Positions 41,886 through 51,036 of a stretch of DNA of 63,413 bases are shown here, piece by piece. Location of the stretch: the NCBI GenBank assembly GCA_910589045.1, contig CAJUSH010000012.1:1-63413 (forward strand), read 5' to 3'. A model generated the notes under the pieces. The model was not told the origin of the DNA. It was given only the letters and a program-made list of their open reading frames with translations, and did not search any database. The stretch is from an uncultured Eubacterium sp. (GTDB lineage: Bacteria > Bacillota_A > Clostridia > Lachnospirales > Lachnospiraceae). The number at the start of each line of letters is the position of its first letter. Position 1 is the stretch's first letter. The position numbers were made by a program, and so were the translations under genes.

Positions 41886-42031
41886 GTTACTTTTCATGGG
41901 TCAGGACTGCGCATTTACTGCGCAGTCCGTAAGAACATGATTCAGGTGTGAGGGGCGATTTTTGCGAAGCAAAATTCTGAATATCACCCCGAATCGTTAC
42001 TATGAGCGGCTCCTGAGCCGTGAATAGTAAC
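41886..42031 (+). mobile_element. MITE-like element with 8-bp target duplication
   Basis: A 146-bp non-coding element. Its ends GTTACTTTTCATGGGTC and (reverse complement of the right end) GTTACTATTCACGGCTC match at 14 of 17 positions. Both sides are flanked by the direct repeat GCAGCCGC (41878-41885 and 42032-42039), as after transposon insertion. Internal dyads are GACTGCGC...GCGCAGTC and TTTTGC/GCAAAA. The last 36 bp alone equal the solo palindrome at 4358. No transposase is encoded, so mobility would need one elsewhere in the genome. Confidence 0.82.
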
Positions 42032-42073
42032 GCAGCCGCAGATCACCGCTCAAAAGCCCGGCTTGGGCTTCTT

Positions 42074-43870
42074 CTATGTCCGCAGCGGCGCCGTCACCCG
42101 CGCAAGCCAGGCAGCCTCCGCCTCATTTAAATAAGGCTTTAGGGTCCGGTACACCTGTCCGTGGTACTCGTTTAAAAGCGCAAGCTCCCGCCCGCTCATC
42201 AGCGACACATCGATCGCATCCCGGTCAAAGGGCACCATGGTGAGTGTCTCAAACCGCAAAAACTCCCCGTACTCTGTCTTTTCATCCCTGCGGCAAAGCA
42301 GCAGGCTTTCATGGCGGATTCCGAATTTGCCGGCCAGATAAAGCCCCGGCTCGTCTGACACGATCATCCCCTCCTCCAGGGCAGCCGGCCCGTGCTCCTT
42401 CGTGTAGCGCCAGTGTATTTTCTGCGGCCCCTCGTGTACATTCAAAAGATATCCCACACCGTGCCCGGTTCCGTGGTTATAATCCATGTGCAGCTCCCAC
42501 AGGGGCAGTCGGGCCAGCACATCCAGATTCTGTCCGGCTACGCCCTTCACAAAACGCGCCGCCGCAAGGTTCAAATGTCCCCGCAGCACCGTCGTGTAAG
42601 CGCGTATTTCCTCCTGCGTCAATGCGCCCAGCGCTACGGTCCGGGTCACATCCGTCGTGCCCTCCATATACTGCCCGCCCGTATCGAGCAGGCAAAAGCC
42701 GCAGGGCTTTAGCACTGCATCCGTCTCCTTTGTCGCCTCGTAATGCACGATAGCTCCGTGAGGACCGTAGGCGACGATAGGCGAAAAGCTTTCCCCTAGA
42801 AAGCCCTCCTGCTCCGCACGAAAGCGGTACAGCATTTCTGCCGCAGCGCACTCCGTGATCGTCTCCGTTGCGACATGATGCTTTAGCCAGTAGAGAAATC
42901 GGGTCAGAGCAACCCCGTCCCTCACATGTGCGATGCGCTCGTTTTCCATCTCCCGCCTGTTTTTGACCGCTTTCATACGCTCCAGCGCACCCTGCTCCTC
43001 GATTCGTTTCACATGCGCGGGGACGCAGCCTGACAGCCGTGCATTCACGCTCCTGCCGTCCAACAGAAGCGCCGTTCCCGCCGGCAGCGCCCGCAGCAGC
43101 TCCTCGATCTGCTCATAGCCTCCAATACCGACCTTATCCTCTGCAAGCACTTCTTTGATTTCCCCGGATAAAGCTTCTTCGCAGACGCAGAGAGTCGCGT
43201 GCTCCATCTCCACCAGCAGAAAAGCGAGGAACACCGGCGTATAGCTCACGTCACCGCCCCGCAGATTTAAGAGCCAGGCAATTTCGTCGAGCTTCGTCAG
43301 AAGGCAGGCATCCGCCCTCTTTTCCCGCATATGCTCCCGCAGCGTTTCCAGCTTCTCCCCGCGGCTCCTGCCCGCACAGGAAACGGGCAGCTCCCACACC
43401 GGCTCTCTCGAAAGCGGCGGCCGATCTTCCCAGACAGCGTCCACCAGATCATGTGCGCCGTCAAAAATCATCTGCTTTTCCTTCGTCCTCTCCTTCAGCC
43501 GGTCGACAAACCCGCTGCTCACCGTCCGCCCGTCAAAGCCGATCAGCGCTCCCTCGGGAAGCTCCTTTTCCAGATATTCCCCGATTTTCGGCACGCCCTC
43601 CTCCCCGCTTTTCATCAGAAGGATTCCGCTGCCCGCAAGCTGCTGCTGTGCCTGCAGAAAATACCTGCCGTCCGTCCAAAGCGCCGCCTCCTTTTCTGAC
43701 ACAACGAGCGTACCCGCAGAGCCTGTAAAGCCCGACAGGTACGCCCGTGCCTTAAAATAATCACCCACATACTCGGAACCGTGAAAATCATCCGTGGGTA
43801 CAATGTATGCGTTCATATGATGCCGCCGCATCTGCGCCCGCAGGGCGCTTAATTTTTCCGGTACATTCAT
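42074..43870 (-). CDS. Xaa-Pro aminopeptidase (M24B family)
   Basis: A 598-residue cytoplasmic metallopeptidase that removes N-terminal residues before proline. It has two creatinase-like N-terminal domains (from MNAYIVPTDDFHGSEYVGDYFKAR) and a C-terminal pita-bread domain. Metal ligands are recognisable in LLDTGGQYMEGTTDVTRT (two Asp), HGTGHGVGYLLNVHEGP (His), VSDEPGLYLAGKFGIRHESLLLC (Glu) and a further Glu. The long three-domain form is the type found in many Firmicutes and eukaryotes. It has no signal peptide and its neighbours give no special role. Confidence 0.93.
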   Translation of the reverse strand: MNVPEKLSALRAQMRRHHMNAYIVPTDDFHGSEYVGDYFKARAYLSGFTGSAGTLVVSEKEAALWTDGRYFLQAQQQLAGSGILLMKSGEEGVPKIGEYLEKELPEGALIGFDGRTVSSGFVDRLKERTKEKQMIFDGAHDLVDAVWEDRPPLSREPVWELPVSCAGRSRGEKLETLREHMREKRADACLLTKLDEIAWLLNLRGGDVSYTPVFLAFLLVEMEHATLCVCEEALSGEIKEVLAEDKVGIGGYEQIEELLRALPAGTALLLDGRSVNARLSGCVPAHVKRIEEQGALERMKAVKNRREMENERIAHVRDGVALTRFLYWLKHHVATETITECAAAEMLYRFRAEQEGFLGESFSPIVAYGPHGAIVHYEATKETDAVLKPCGFCLLDTGGQYMEGTTDVTRTVALGALTQEEIRAYTTVLRGHLNLAAARFVKGVAGQNLDVLARLPLWELHMDYNHGTGHGVGYLLNVHEGPQKIHWRYTKEHGPAALEEGMIVSDEPGLYLAGKFGIRHESLLLCRRDEKTEYGEFLRFETLTMVPFDRDAIDVSLMSGRELALLNEYHGQVYRTLKPYLNEAEAAWLARVTAPLRT

Positions 43871-43965
43871 GGTCTGATTCCTTCTCTAAGCCTTATGACT
43901 CTAATTTAACACAATGGGCGCCGTATCCGATAAATATCCCGTCCGTTTTTGCTTTGTTCTGCTTC

Positions 43966-44691
43966 CTAAGCTCTATGATAATAATTCAGATACGGTTTCA
44001 CCTTCTCGATATCCGTATTCATGATCAAATGCTCCGGGAACTGCGCCTGCTCCAGAATTTCGGCCACCCAGCCGTGCTTTCCCACATCAAGATCCACATG
44101 CGCATCACTGCCCATGATGACCGGCTGATCATACTGTCTGCACAGATCCAGAAATTCCAGATAGCCCTCCTTCGTCGCCTTGCGGAAGCTCGTGGGCGCC
44201 AGAGAGGAATTATTCATCTCCAAAATCACATGGTTCTCCTTTGCCGCTTCCACAACGGCACGCAGATCGATGGGATAGCGGGGATCATCGGGATGCCCGA
44301 TAATGTTCACGTACGGGTTTTTCATGGCATTCAAATAAGCCCGCGTGTTCTCATCCCGCGAGCGCGGCGGAAAGCAGGGAATATGCAGGCTCGCCACGCA
44401 AACATCCATCGCCGGCAGCAGCTCCTGCGCAAGGTCCACACTCCCATCCTCTTCCATTATATTTAATTCCACACCAAAAAGTGTCGTCACGCCGAACCGC
44501 TCCCGGGGAATCACCTTCATATTCTGAAAATAAATCGCCCTGCAGCTTCCCTTCATGTGCGGCCCGTGCTCCGTGATGCCAAGCAGCTTCACGTCCTTCT
44601 CCTTTGCCGCCTGTATCATCTCCAAAATCGTACTGTACGCATGCCCGCTGGCAATTGTATGCGTGTGCAAATCCATGACGTCTTTTACCAT
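43966..44691 (-). CDS. PHP-domain phosphatase (YcdX-like)
   Basis: A 241-residue PHP-superfamily metallohydrolase. DLHTHTIASGHAYST gives the HxH motif, GITEHGPHMKGS the second metal motif, LEMNNSS the middle Glu and GSDAHVDLDVGKH the C-terminal D-x-H. This set matches the stand-alone YcdX type, trinuclear-zinc phosphatases of unknown physiological substrate, rather than HisK or DNA-polymerase PHP domains. It has its own promoter at 44780-44808, so it is probably outside the glycan operon upstream. Confidence 0.88.
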   Translation of the reverse strand: MVKDVMDLHTHTIASGHAYSTILEMIQAAKEKDVKLLGITEHGPHMKGSCRAIYFQNMKVIPRERFGVTTLFGVELNIMEEDGSVDLAQELLPAMDVCVASLHIPCFPPRSRDENTRAYLNAMKNPYVNIIGHPDDPRYPIDLRAVVEAAKENHVILEMNNSSLAPTSFRKATKEGYLEFLDLCRQYDQPVIMGSDAHVDLDVGKHGWVAEILEQAQFPEHLIMNTDIEKVKPYLNYYHRA

Positions 44692-44779
44692 GTGTCCTAC
44701 CTCAGCTTTATGTCCATGTTCAGGCCACCGCGTGATACCTCACACCGCGTCCGGCTGAACCGTTGTTCTGTCCGTAGGT

Positions 44780-44808
44780 ATTGTAGCACAAATTGGCAGG
44801 GCGGGCAA
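44780..44808 (-). promoter_or_regulatory. Promoter of the PHP phosphatase gene
   Basis: Minus-strand TTGCCC (44808-44803) and TACAAT (44785-44780) are 17 bp apart, in the gap after the aminotransferase gene. Confidence 0.5.
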
Positions 44809-44825
44809 GGGCATGTTTTCCCATC

Positions 44826-45938
44826 TCATGCAGGACAGCAGCATGAGTCATAGCCGTTGATGATTCCAATAACATAATCCAGCTCTTCTTTTGTCATTCC
44901 GTTATATAACGGCAAGCTTATTACCTCATCCGCATATTTTTCCGTGACAGGCAGCTCCACATGGCTCCAGTCATAACGCGCATAGCACCCGGATTTATGG
45001 GGCGGAATCGGATAATGAATCTGCGTGTCGATTCCGTTCGCTTCTAAATAACTTTGAAACCCTTCTCTTTCCGTCACACGCACCACAAACAGATGAAATA
45101 CATGTGTGGCATCATCCTGTATCCCGGGCAATAAAATCCTGCTGTTTTTTATCTCCGTTAAATATCGCTTTGCGATCTGCACTCTTTCCATGGTCAGTGT
45201 CTGCAGATGCTCTAATTTTACAGACAAAAAAGCGGCCTGCAGCTCGTCCAGTCTGGAATTTATGCCTTCCGTCTCATGATAATATTTTTTTACGCTTCCA
45301 TAATTTCTCATTTTCCGGATTTTTTCTGTCAGCTCCCCGCAGTTTGTTGTAATTGCGCCGCCATCACCAAAAGCCCCCAGATTTTTGGTAGGAAAAAAGC
45401 TAAAGCAGCCCGCATCGCCAAAAGATCCCACTTTTTTCCCTTTCCACGCGGCCCCGTGCGCCTGCGCACAATCCTCAATCACGTACAGGCCGTAACGCTC
45501 CGCCAGCTCCATAATTTTAGTCATATTACATGCCTGTCCATACAGGTGGACTGCCAAAATAGCCTTTGTCTTTTTTGTAATTTTTTCTTCTATTTTATCC
45601 GCATCTATGTTATAAAACCTGTCCGGTTCCACGAATACCGGAATGGCTCCGTTTTCCGTAATCCCTAAAACAGTCGCTATATATGTATTGCCCGGTACGA
45701 TTACCTCATCACCCGTTTTGATTCCCAATGCCCGCACCGCCAGGGTCAGCGCATCCAGTCCGGAATTCAGGCCCACACAATACGCTGTACCGGTAAAATC
45801 AGCAAACGCATCCTCAAATATTCTCACTTCATTCCCTAAAATATACCAGCCTGAATGCAATACCCGAAGTGCGGCCTCCTCATATGCATCCCTGTATTTC
45901 TGGAATCCGCGATCCAGAACATTAAATTTCACTCTCAT
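44826..45938 (-). CDS. Sugar-nucleotide 3-aminotransferase (DegT/DnrJ/EryC1; FdtB-like)
   Basis: A 370-residue PLP enzyme of the DegT/StrS class. It has VGLNSGLDALTLAVRALG, the cofactor segment YVIEDCAQAHGA and the PLP lysine in FPTKNLGAFGDGGA. With an FdtA-type ketoisomerase nearby (47505), the best prediction is transamination of a dTDP-3-keto-6-deoxyhexose to a 3-amino sugar (Fuc3N or Qui3N). The gene lies at the downstream end of the large glycan/acyl cluster. rmlA and rmlB, which would make the precursor, are not in the window. Confidence 0.85.
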   Translation of the reverse strand: MRVKFNVLDRGFQKYRDAYEEAALRVLHSGWYILGNEVRIFEDAFADFTGTAYCVGLNSGLDALTLAVRALGIKTGDEVIVPGNTYIATVLGITENGAIPVFVEPDRFYNIDADKIEEKITKKTKAILAVHLYGQACNMTKIMELAERYGLYVIEDCAQAHGAAWKGKKVGSFGDAGCFSFFPTKNLGAFGDGGAITTNCGELTEKIRKMRNYGSVKKYYHETEGINSRLDELQAAFLSVKLEHLQTLTMERVQIAKRYLTEIKNSRILLPGIQDDATHVFHLFVVRVTEREGFQSYLEANGIDTQIHYPIPPHKSGCYARYDWSHVELPVTEKYADEVISLPLYNGMTKEELDYVIGIINGYDSCCCPA

Positions 45939-45956
45939 ACTTTCCCAACCATTTTG

Positions 45957-47396
45957 CTAAACCCCGGATGATCCGTTAAATAACTCCGGATATTTCTCTG
46001 CTAACCATTTATTATTTGACTGCCTTAAGCTTTCTCTGAAATTGTCAGGTGTCAGCCTATTTTCATAATAGGAATGAAACACACTCAGATCGATTTCTTC
46101 TTCAAGAAAATCATAATCCGTGCTTTTTGCCTCCAAAACATATCCAAGATTTCTGACAAAATCCTTTTCTGCTATTACAAAATGCTCATATATATCTTTT
46201 TGTCCCTCACATCCTGACAACAGCAACTCTGCCTTTTCCAGCAGCGCCTCCGGCTCATAAAACACAAAATCAATTTTCTCCGGCTCAAGCAGGTACGAGG
46301 CCGGGTCTGAGCAGAAGTTATTTTTATCTGCCAGACAAAGCGGCACACATTGATTCATCAGCGCATACTGTATCATCAATCCGCCGGGAATCGGATAAGT
46401 TGAAAGAAAAAATGCTGCCCTTCGCAAAAGCGCTTCCACATCCATTCGTTCCTGAATGACAAAAAAGCGGTTCTTGTATCGGGAAGCCAACGCGTCCAGC
46501 TTTTCGGACTGATCACGAGTCGCAAATATAAATTTTAAATCCGGATGCCTCTCTAAAAGCCTGGAAACTATTTGCTCAAACCGATCGCTGCCCTCTATTT
46601 TGTATGCACTGCCGCCTGAAAAAACAAATTTTTCACCCTCAGGAAAGGGCAGCCCCTGAAATGGCTCCTGCTGCCTTCTCTCCGGATAATAAGGCAGCAC
46701 AACAATCTGATCTTTTCGTATTTTTCTGTATTTAACTGACAGATTTGCACCGAAATTTCTAAATTCAATACAGCGATCCAATGCACATCTTCCCAGCCAA
46801 AATGTGTGGTCTGTCAGGTTAATCAGATAACGTCTGACATCTCCTCCCAGCACGCCAAATACGCCGATACATTCCACGTCATACGGTGTCGTGTAAATAA
46901 AAAAATGATGCGCCCGTTCCCTTAAAATAAGTTCCTTAAGCGCATGCATACGCTCAATTACGGCCAATCGCGGTATAAGTACAAAATGAAGCTTTTTTTC
47001 ATCTGAATAACGCTGTAAAATCTGCTCCGTTTCCGCTCCCGCCTCAAATAAACACCAGACGACCTCATAACCCAGGGCCAGCAGCGCCTTTACATAAATA
47101 TTCGCAAGTCCTCTGCTGTTTAAAGCAAACCTGTCGTAAAAAAATACTTTCTTTTTATCTGTATTTTCAAGCCGAAGCTCTCCTGTGCACTCCAGCGCAC
47201 ATGCCCTGGCATAAAACTCCATTTGATCATCCTGCTGCTTATAATCGTACTCATAATAAAAGCTGCACAGGAATTTCGCACAGCAGACTGCTTTCTCATA
47301 GTCATGCTGTTCATATGCAAGTTTTATCTCATCGTTTACTTCCGCTAAAAACTGATTGATTCCAGCCCGATCCTCCATGCCATTCTCCTGTTCCAC
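45957..47396 (-). CDS. Putative GT-B-type glycosyltransferase
   Basis: A 479-residue cytoplasmic protein, not confidently placed in a named family. An acidic helical start (1-60) is followed by an N-terminal Rossmann-like half (KKVFFYDRFALNSRGLANIYVKALLALGYEVVWCLFE). The C-terminal half has GT-B hallmarks: EKFVFSGGSAYKIEGSDRFEQIV, PDLKFIFATRDQ, and a nucleotide-binding stretch PIPGGLMIQYALMNQCVPLCL. It sits between the aminotransferase and ketoisomerase genes of the amino-sugar pathway, 18 bp before the former, so it may transfer that sugar. GC content looks lower than in the flanking housekeeping genes, suggesting acquired origin. Confidence 0.65.
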   Translation of the reverse strand: MEQENGMEDRAGINQFLAEVNDEIKLAYEQHDYEKAVCCAKFLCSFYYEYDYKQQDDQMEFYARACALECTGELRLENTDKKKVFFYDRFALNSRGLANIYVKALLALGYEVVWCLFEAGAETEQILQRYSDEKKLHFVLIPRLAVIERMHALKELILRERAHHFFIYTTPYDVECIGVFGVLGGDVRRYLINLTDHTFWLGRCALDRCIEFRNFGANLSVKYRKIRKDQIVVLPYYPERRQQEPFQGLPFPEGEKFVFSGGSAYKIEGSDRFEQIVSRLLERHPDLKFIFATRDQSEKLDALASRYKNRFFVIQERMDVEALLRRAAFFLSTYPIPGGLMIQYALMNQCVPLCLADKNNFCSDPASYLLEPEKIDFVFYEPEALLEKAELLLSGCEGQKDIYEHFVIAEKDFVRNLGYVLEAKSTDYDFLEEEIDLSVFHSYYENRLTPDNFRESLRQSNNKWLAEKYPELFNGSSGV

Positions 47397-47504
47397 TTTT
47401 CGCTGTATGAACTCCTAAAACTGCTGACACTGCCGCAAAAATTTCTCATCGTTTCTGATATGAGTTCCTGCTATGAGTTTCTGCCCGCCTGCGGCTAATC
47501 CCCC

Positions 47505-47921
47505 TCAAAGGCCTGACACCGCGTTTACAAACTCCTCATAAACTTTTATATACTCTTCCGGATGATAATGTGTGCTTGCCAGAACAAGAAGCACGGAATC
47601 TTCACTGAAATCATACATGTCCTTCCAGACCATTGCCGGCAGATAAATTCCTATATGCGGACGGTCCAGGCAATAAATTGATTCGCTTCCTTTTCCGTCG
47701 CGTACCTTTACCTTACTTTTTCCCGCAACGTTGATCAGAACAAACTCGCTGTCCCGGTTTGCATGCTGGCCGCGTACAACACCTTCTTTTGAACCATAGA
47801 TATAAAAAACTCTTTTTATTTCAAACGGAATATTTTTCCCGCCTTCCGCAACTACCAGATGCCCCCTGTCATCCCCCAGCTGCGGAAACTCAAGCATCCG
47901 TACCTTATCCATACCCTGCAT
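47505..47921 (-). CDS. dTDP-6-deoxy-hex-4-ulose 3,4-ketoisomerase (FdtA/QdtA-like)
   Basis: A 138-residue cupin enzyme (WxcM-like). RGHLVVAEGGKNIPFEIKRVFYIYGS opens it, and GVVRGQHANRDSEFVLINVAGKSKVKV carries the active-site His in RGQHA. It would move the keto group of dTDP-4-keto-6-deoxyglucose from C4 to C3. The aminotransferase at 44826 is the expected next enzyme. FdtA and QdtA differ only in C4 configuration, which cannot be read here. The start at 47921 is 7 bp after GGAGG. Confidence 0.85.
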   Translation of the reverse strand: MQGMDKVRMLEFPQLGDDRGHLVVAEGGKNIPFEIKRVFYIYGSKEGVVRGQHANRDSEFVLINVAGKSKVKVRDGKGSESIYCLDRPHIGIYLPAMVWKDMYDFSEDSVLLVLASTHYHPEEYIKVYEEFVNAVSGL

Positions 47922-47964
47922 TCATGTTCCTCCGTTCTTCCGCTGTTAATATGAATCAGGGACC

Positions 47965-48681
47965 CTATTCCGCCACCACATAAATCTCCGCAGCGATATC
48001 CGGATACTGCTCTCCCAGGATCATAAACGCATCCATCATCTCTTTTGTCCAGGATGCCTCCAGTTGGGCATTCGAAAGCGGTTTCAGCCAGTACCCTCCC
48101 ATTTTGATAATATGGAAGCCTGCACGCTCAAAATCCTCCGCCAGCTCCTGCCTGCTGTAAACCCTGCGGTGGCCATGGGTTTTATCCATCTCACTCAGAT
48201 CTTTTACGGTGCTTTGCAGACCCATAAGCACAGCCGCCTGTCTGTGGATGCTGTCACAATTCGGGACCGACAGCATAATCTGTCCGCCAGGCTTGAGCCA
48301 TGCCCTGCATTTTTTCAGGATTTCAACCGGATTATCCACATGCTCAAGCACATGTCCGAGCACAATGCTGTCAAAAAGCTCGCCCGGCTCATACTCTTCA
48401 AAAAGCGCCGCTTCACCTTTAATACCGCTATGCTTCTTTTTTAGCCGCTCGATATATGAGGTGACTGCGTCTACCACCGTATAATCTTCCGAAAAAAGCG
48501 GATACAAAATATCCGTCATTGTCCCTTCCGCCGGACCTAATTCTAAAATACGGCTCCCCTTCTTTAAATATCTCTTAAAAATCTCACCGTTGTATTCTAC
48601 GGTATTGAGATTTGCGCCCTCTGCATAAGCATAATCCAGGGATTTTGCGACCGCTTCTAAATATTCATGCTCATTACTCAT
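47965..48681 (-). CDS. SAM-dependent methyltransferase, tandem copy 1
   Basis: A 238-residue class I methyltransferase. SRILELGPAEGTMTDIL is the SAM-binding motif I, and LFDSIVLGHVLEHVDNP and WLKPGGQIMLSVPN are motifs typical of small-molecule and UbiE-like O- or C-methyltransferases. It is about 79% identical by eye to the next gene upstream (48757), the product of a recent tandem duplication. Probable substrates are the sugar or the acyl chain of the cluster product. Confidence 0.85.
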   Translation of the reverse strand: MSNEHEYLEAVAKSLDYAYAEGANLNTVEYNGEIFKRYLKKGSRILELGPAEGTMTDILYPLFSEDYTVVDAVTSYIERLKKKHSGIKGEAALFEEYEPGELFDSIVLGHVLEHVDNPVEILKKCRAWLKPGGQIMLSVPNCDSIHRQAAVLMGLQSTVKDLSEMDKTHGHRRVYSRQELAEDFERAGFHIIKMGGYWLKPLSNAQLEASWTKEMMDAFMILGEQYPDIAAEIYVVAE

Positions 48682-48756
48682 ATTGCATTCCTCCTCTTTG
48701 CCAGGCAGCTTCCGGCATGACCCCGCGCAGGCATACTGCCTTTTCCTGTTATGGTT

Positions 48757-49473
48757 TCACTCCGCAATTACATAGATCTCCGCCGCAATTTCCGGGTACC
48801 GCTCCCCCAAAACCATAAACGCATCTATCATCTCTTTTGTCCAGGATGCCTCCAGCTGCGCATTCGAAAGCGGCTTGAGCCAGTACCCTCCCATTTCGAT
48901 AATATGGAAGCCCGCATTCTTAAAATCATCCGATAATTCCTGCCGGCTGTAAACCCGCCGATGGCCATGTGTCCGGTCCATTTCACTCAGGTCATTCACC
49001 GATGTCTGCAAGCCCATAAGAACCGCCGCCTGGCGATGTATACTGTTGCAGTTCGGAACAGAAACCATGATTTTGCCCTCCGGCTTCAGCCACGACTTGC
49101 ATCTCGCTAAAATGTCAACCGGGTTTTCTACATGCTCAAGGACATGCCCAAGCACAATGCTGTCAAAAAGCCGCCCCGGCTGATATTCCTCAAAAAGAGC
49201 AGCCTCCCCTTTGATATCCGGATATTTACGCTTCAAATCTTCTATGTAGGATGCAACCGCATCCACAACCATATAATCGCCCGAAAACCGGGGATATAAA
49301 ATATCTGTCATATTACCCTCAGCCGGTCCCAGCTCCAGGATGCTTTCTCCATCCCTGAGATAGCGCGCAAATACCTTTCCGCTGTACTGCACCGTGTCAA
49401 GATTGACTCCCTCTATATATGCGTAATCCAATGACTTCGCAACAGACTCCAAATACTCATGCTCTTTACTCAT
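48757..49473 (-). CDS. SAM-dependent methyltransferase, tandem copy 2
   Basis: Also 238 residues, colinear without gaps with the copy at 47965. Motif I is SILELGPAEGNMTDIL, followed by VLGHVLEHVENP and WLKPEGKIMVSVPN. Differences cluster in the first 60 residues and around 100-130, whereas the C-terminal segment GGYWLKPLSNAQLEASWTKEM is unchanged. The copies may therefore methylate different positions or the same one redundantly. The carboxyltransferase gene ends 12 bp upstream, so it belongs to the same transcript. Confidence 0.85.
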   Translation of the reverse strand: MSKEHEYLESVAKSLDYAYIEGVNLDTVQYSGKVFARYLRDGESILELGPAEGNMTDILYPRFSGDYMVVDAVASYIEDLKRKYPDIKGEAALFEEYQPGRLFDSIVLGHVLEHVENPVDILARCKSWLKPEGKIMVSVPNCNSIHRQAAVLMGLQTSVNDLSEMDRTHGHRRVYSRQELSDDFKNAGFHIIEMGGYWLKPLSNAQLEASWTKEMIDAFMVLGERYPEIAAEIYVIAE

Positions 49474-49485
49474 ATTTCATGCCTC

Positions 49486-51036
49486 CTATAGTGGAATATT
49501 CCCATGCTTCTTATAAGGCCGCACAACCTCTTTATTTTCCAGCATATCCAATGCCGCCAGCATCCGTTCCCGCGTCTCTTCCGGATGAATGACCTCATCA
49601 ACAAAGCCGTGCTCGGCTGCAAAATAAGGATTTAAAAATTTCTTTTCATAATCCTCAATATGCCGTTTCCTTACCTGCTCCGGATCGTCTGCCTGCATAA
49701 TCTCTTTTCTATAGACAATGTTGACTGCCCCTTCTGCTCCTACCACCGCAATCTGTGCGATGGGCCATGCAAATACAATATCTGCCCCCAGCTCTTTGCT
49801 GTTCATCGCACAAAAAGCGCCGCCAAACGCCTTTCGCATCACAAGGCAGATTTTCGGAACGGTTGCCTCGGCGAACGCATACAGCAGCTTTGCACCATGC
49901 CGGATAATTCCTGACTGCTCCTGTTTGCTTCCCGGATAAAACGCAGGAATATCAACCAGCGTCAGAAGCGGTATATGAAAGCAGTCACACACCCTCACAA
50001 AACGCGCCGCTTTATCCGCGGCATCGCAGTCAATCGCACCGCCGAGTGTTGTGGACTGGTTTGCTACGATCCCAACAGACCGGCCGCCAAGTCTGCCGAA
50101 GCCTACTACAATATTGCAGGCAAACTTTTTATGTACCTCCAAAAACGAATCATCATCAAGCAGATTCTCAATGACCGCCGTCACATCAAATATTTTTCTG
50201 GAATTTTCCGGCACAAGCGCCTGAAAGGGCTGTCGTTTGTGAAAATATCTCGTCTTCTGACGCATGGGCGCTTCCCCGTTGCTCTGCGGCAAATACGCTA
50301 ACAGCTTTTTCACGCCGCCAAAGCAGGCATCCTCATCCGAATAGAGAAAATGGGCGACACCGCTTTTTTCCGTGTGCACCTTGGCGCCGCCCAGATCCTC
50401 CAGCGAAATTTTTTCTCCGATCGATATTTCCACGACCTTCGGTCCTGTCAGATACATCTGACTCTCATTTTTTACCATGAAAATAAAGTCACACAGGGCA
50501 GGCGAATAGCTTGCGCCGCCTGCGCACGGACCCAAAATCAGCGCAATCTGCGGGATCACGCCGGAGGCGATCGTATTTAAATAAAAAAGACGGCTGTAAC
50601 CGGAAAGCGAACAGATTCCCTCCTCAATCCGCGCCCCGCCACTGTCATTCAAATTGATAACCGGAGCCTTCATCTCCAAAGCCATCTCGATCAGACGGCA
50701 CATTTTTAGTGCATACTCCTCACCGCCGGCTCCGCCGCATACCGTAAAATCCTGCGAGGAAACAAACACCAGCCGGCCATTGATACGCCCGTACCCGGCC
50801 ACGATCCCGTCGCCGTGCTTTCTTTTCTTTTCCATGCCGAAATCTGTCGTGCGGCTCATCACCATATGGCCGATCTCATGAAATGTTCCGGGATCGATCA
50901 ATCTTTCAATCCGCTCCCTTGCAGTCAGCTTCCCCTTCGCATGCTGTGTAGCAATGCGCGCTTTGCCGCCGCCGAGACATATTTCCTGTCTTAAATTCTC
51001 ATAATCCGCTAAAACCTTTTCATCCCACATACTCAA
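49486..51036 (-). CDS. Acyl-CoA carboxylase carboxyltransferase subunit (PccB/MmdA-like)
   Basis: A 516-residue biotin-dependent carboxyltransferase. The N-terminal half has FHEIGHMVMSR, NDSGGARIEEGI and GPCAGGASYSPAL. The C-terminal half has LVDIPAFYPGSKQEQSGIIRHGAKLL, KAFGGAFCAMNSKELGAD and AVVGAEGAVNIVYR. The family transfers CO2 between biotin and acetyl-, propionyl- or methylmalonyl-CoA. No biotin carboxylase or biotin carrier is in the window, so partners must be elsewhere or the enzyme works as part of a decarboxylase. In this cluster it could provide malonyl- or methylmalonyl-CoA extender units. It overlaps the GNAT gene by 17 bp. Confidence 0.88.
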   Translation of the reverse strand: MSMWDEKVLADYENLRQEICLGGGKARIATQHAKGKLTARERIERLIDPGTFHEIGHMVMSRTTDFGMEKKRKHGDGIVAGYGRINGRLVFVSSQDFTVCGGAGGEEYALKMCRLIEMALEMKAPVINLNDSGGARIEEGICSLSGYSRLFYLNTIASGVIPQIALILGPCAGGASYSPALCDFIFMVKNESQMYLTGPKVVEISIGEKISLEDLGGAKVHTEKSGVAHFLYSDEDACFGGVKKLLAYLPQSNGEAPMRQKTRYFHKRQPFQALVPENSRKIFDVTAVIENLLDDDSFLEVHKKFACNIVVGFGRLGGRSVGIVANQSTTLGGAIDCDAADKAARFVRVCDCFHIPLLTLVDIPAFYPGSKQEQSGIIRHGAKLLYAFAEATVPKICLVMRKAFGGAFCAMNSKELGADIVFAWPIAQIAVVGAEGAVNIVYRKEIMQADDPEQVRKRHIEDYEKKFLNPYFAAEHGFVDEVIHPEETRERMLAALDMLENKEVVRPYKKHGNIPL

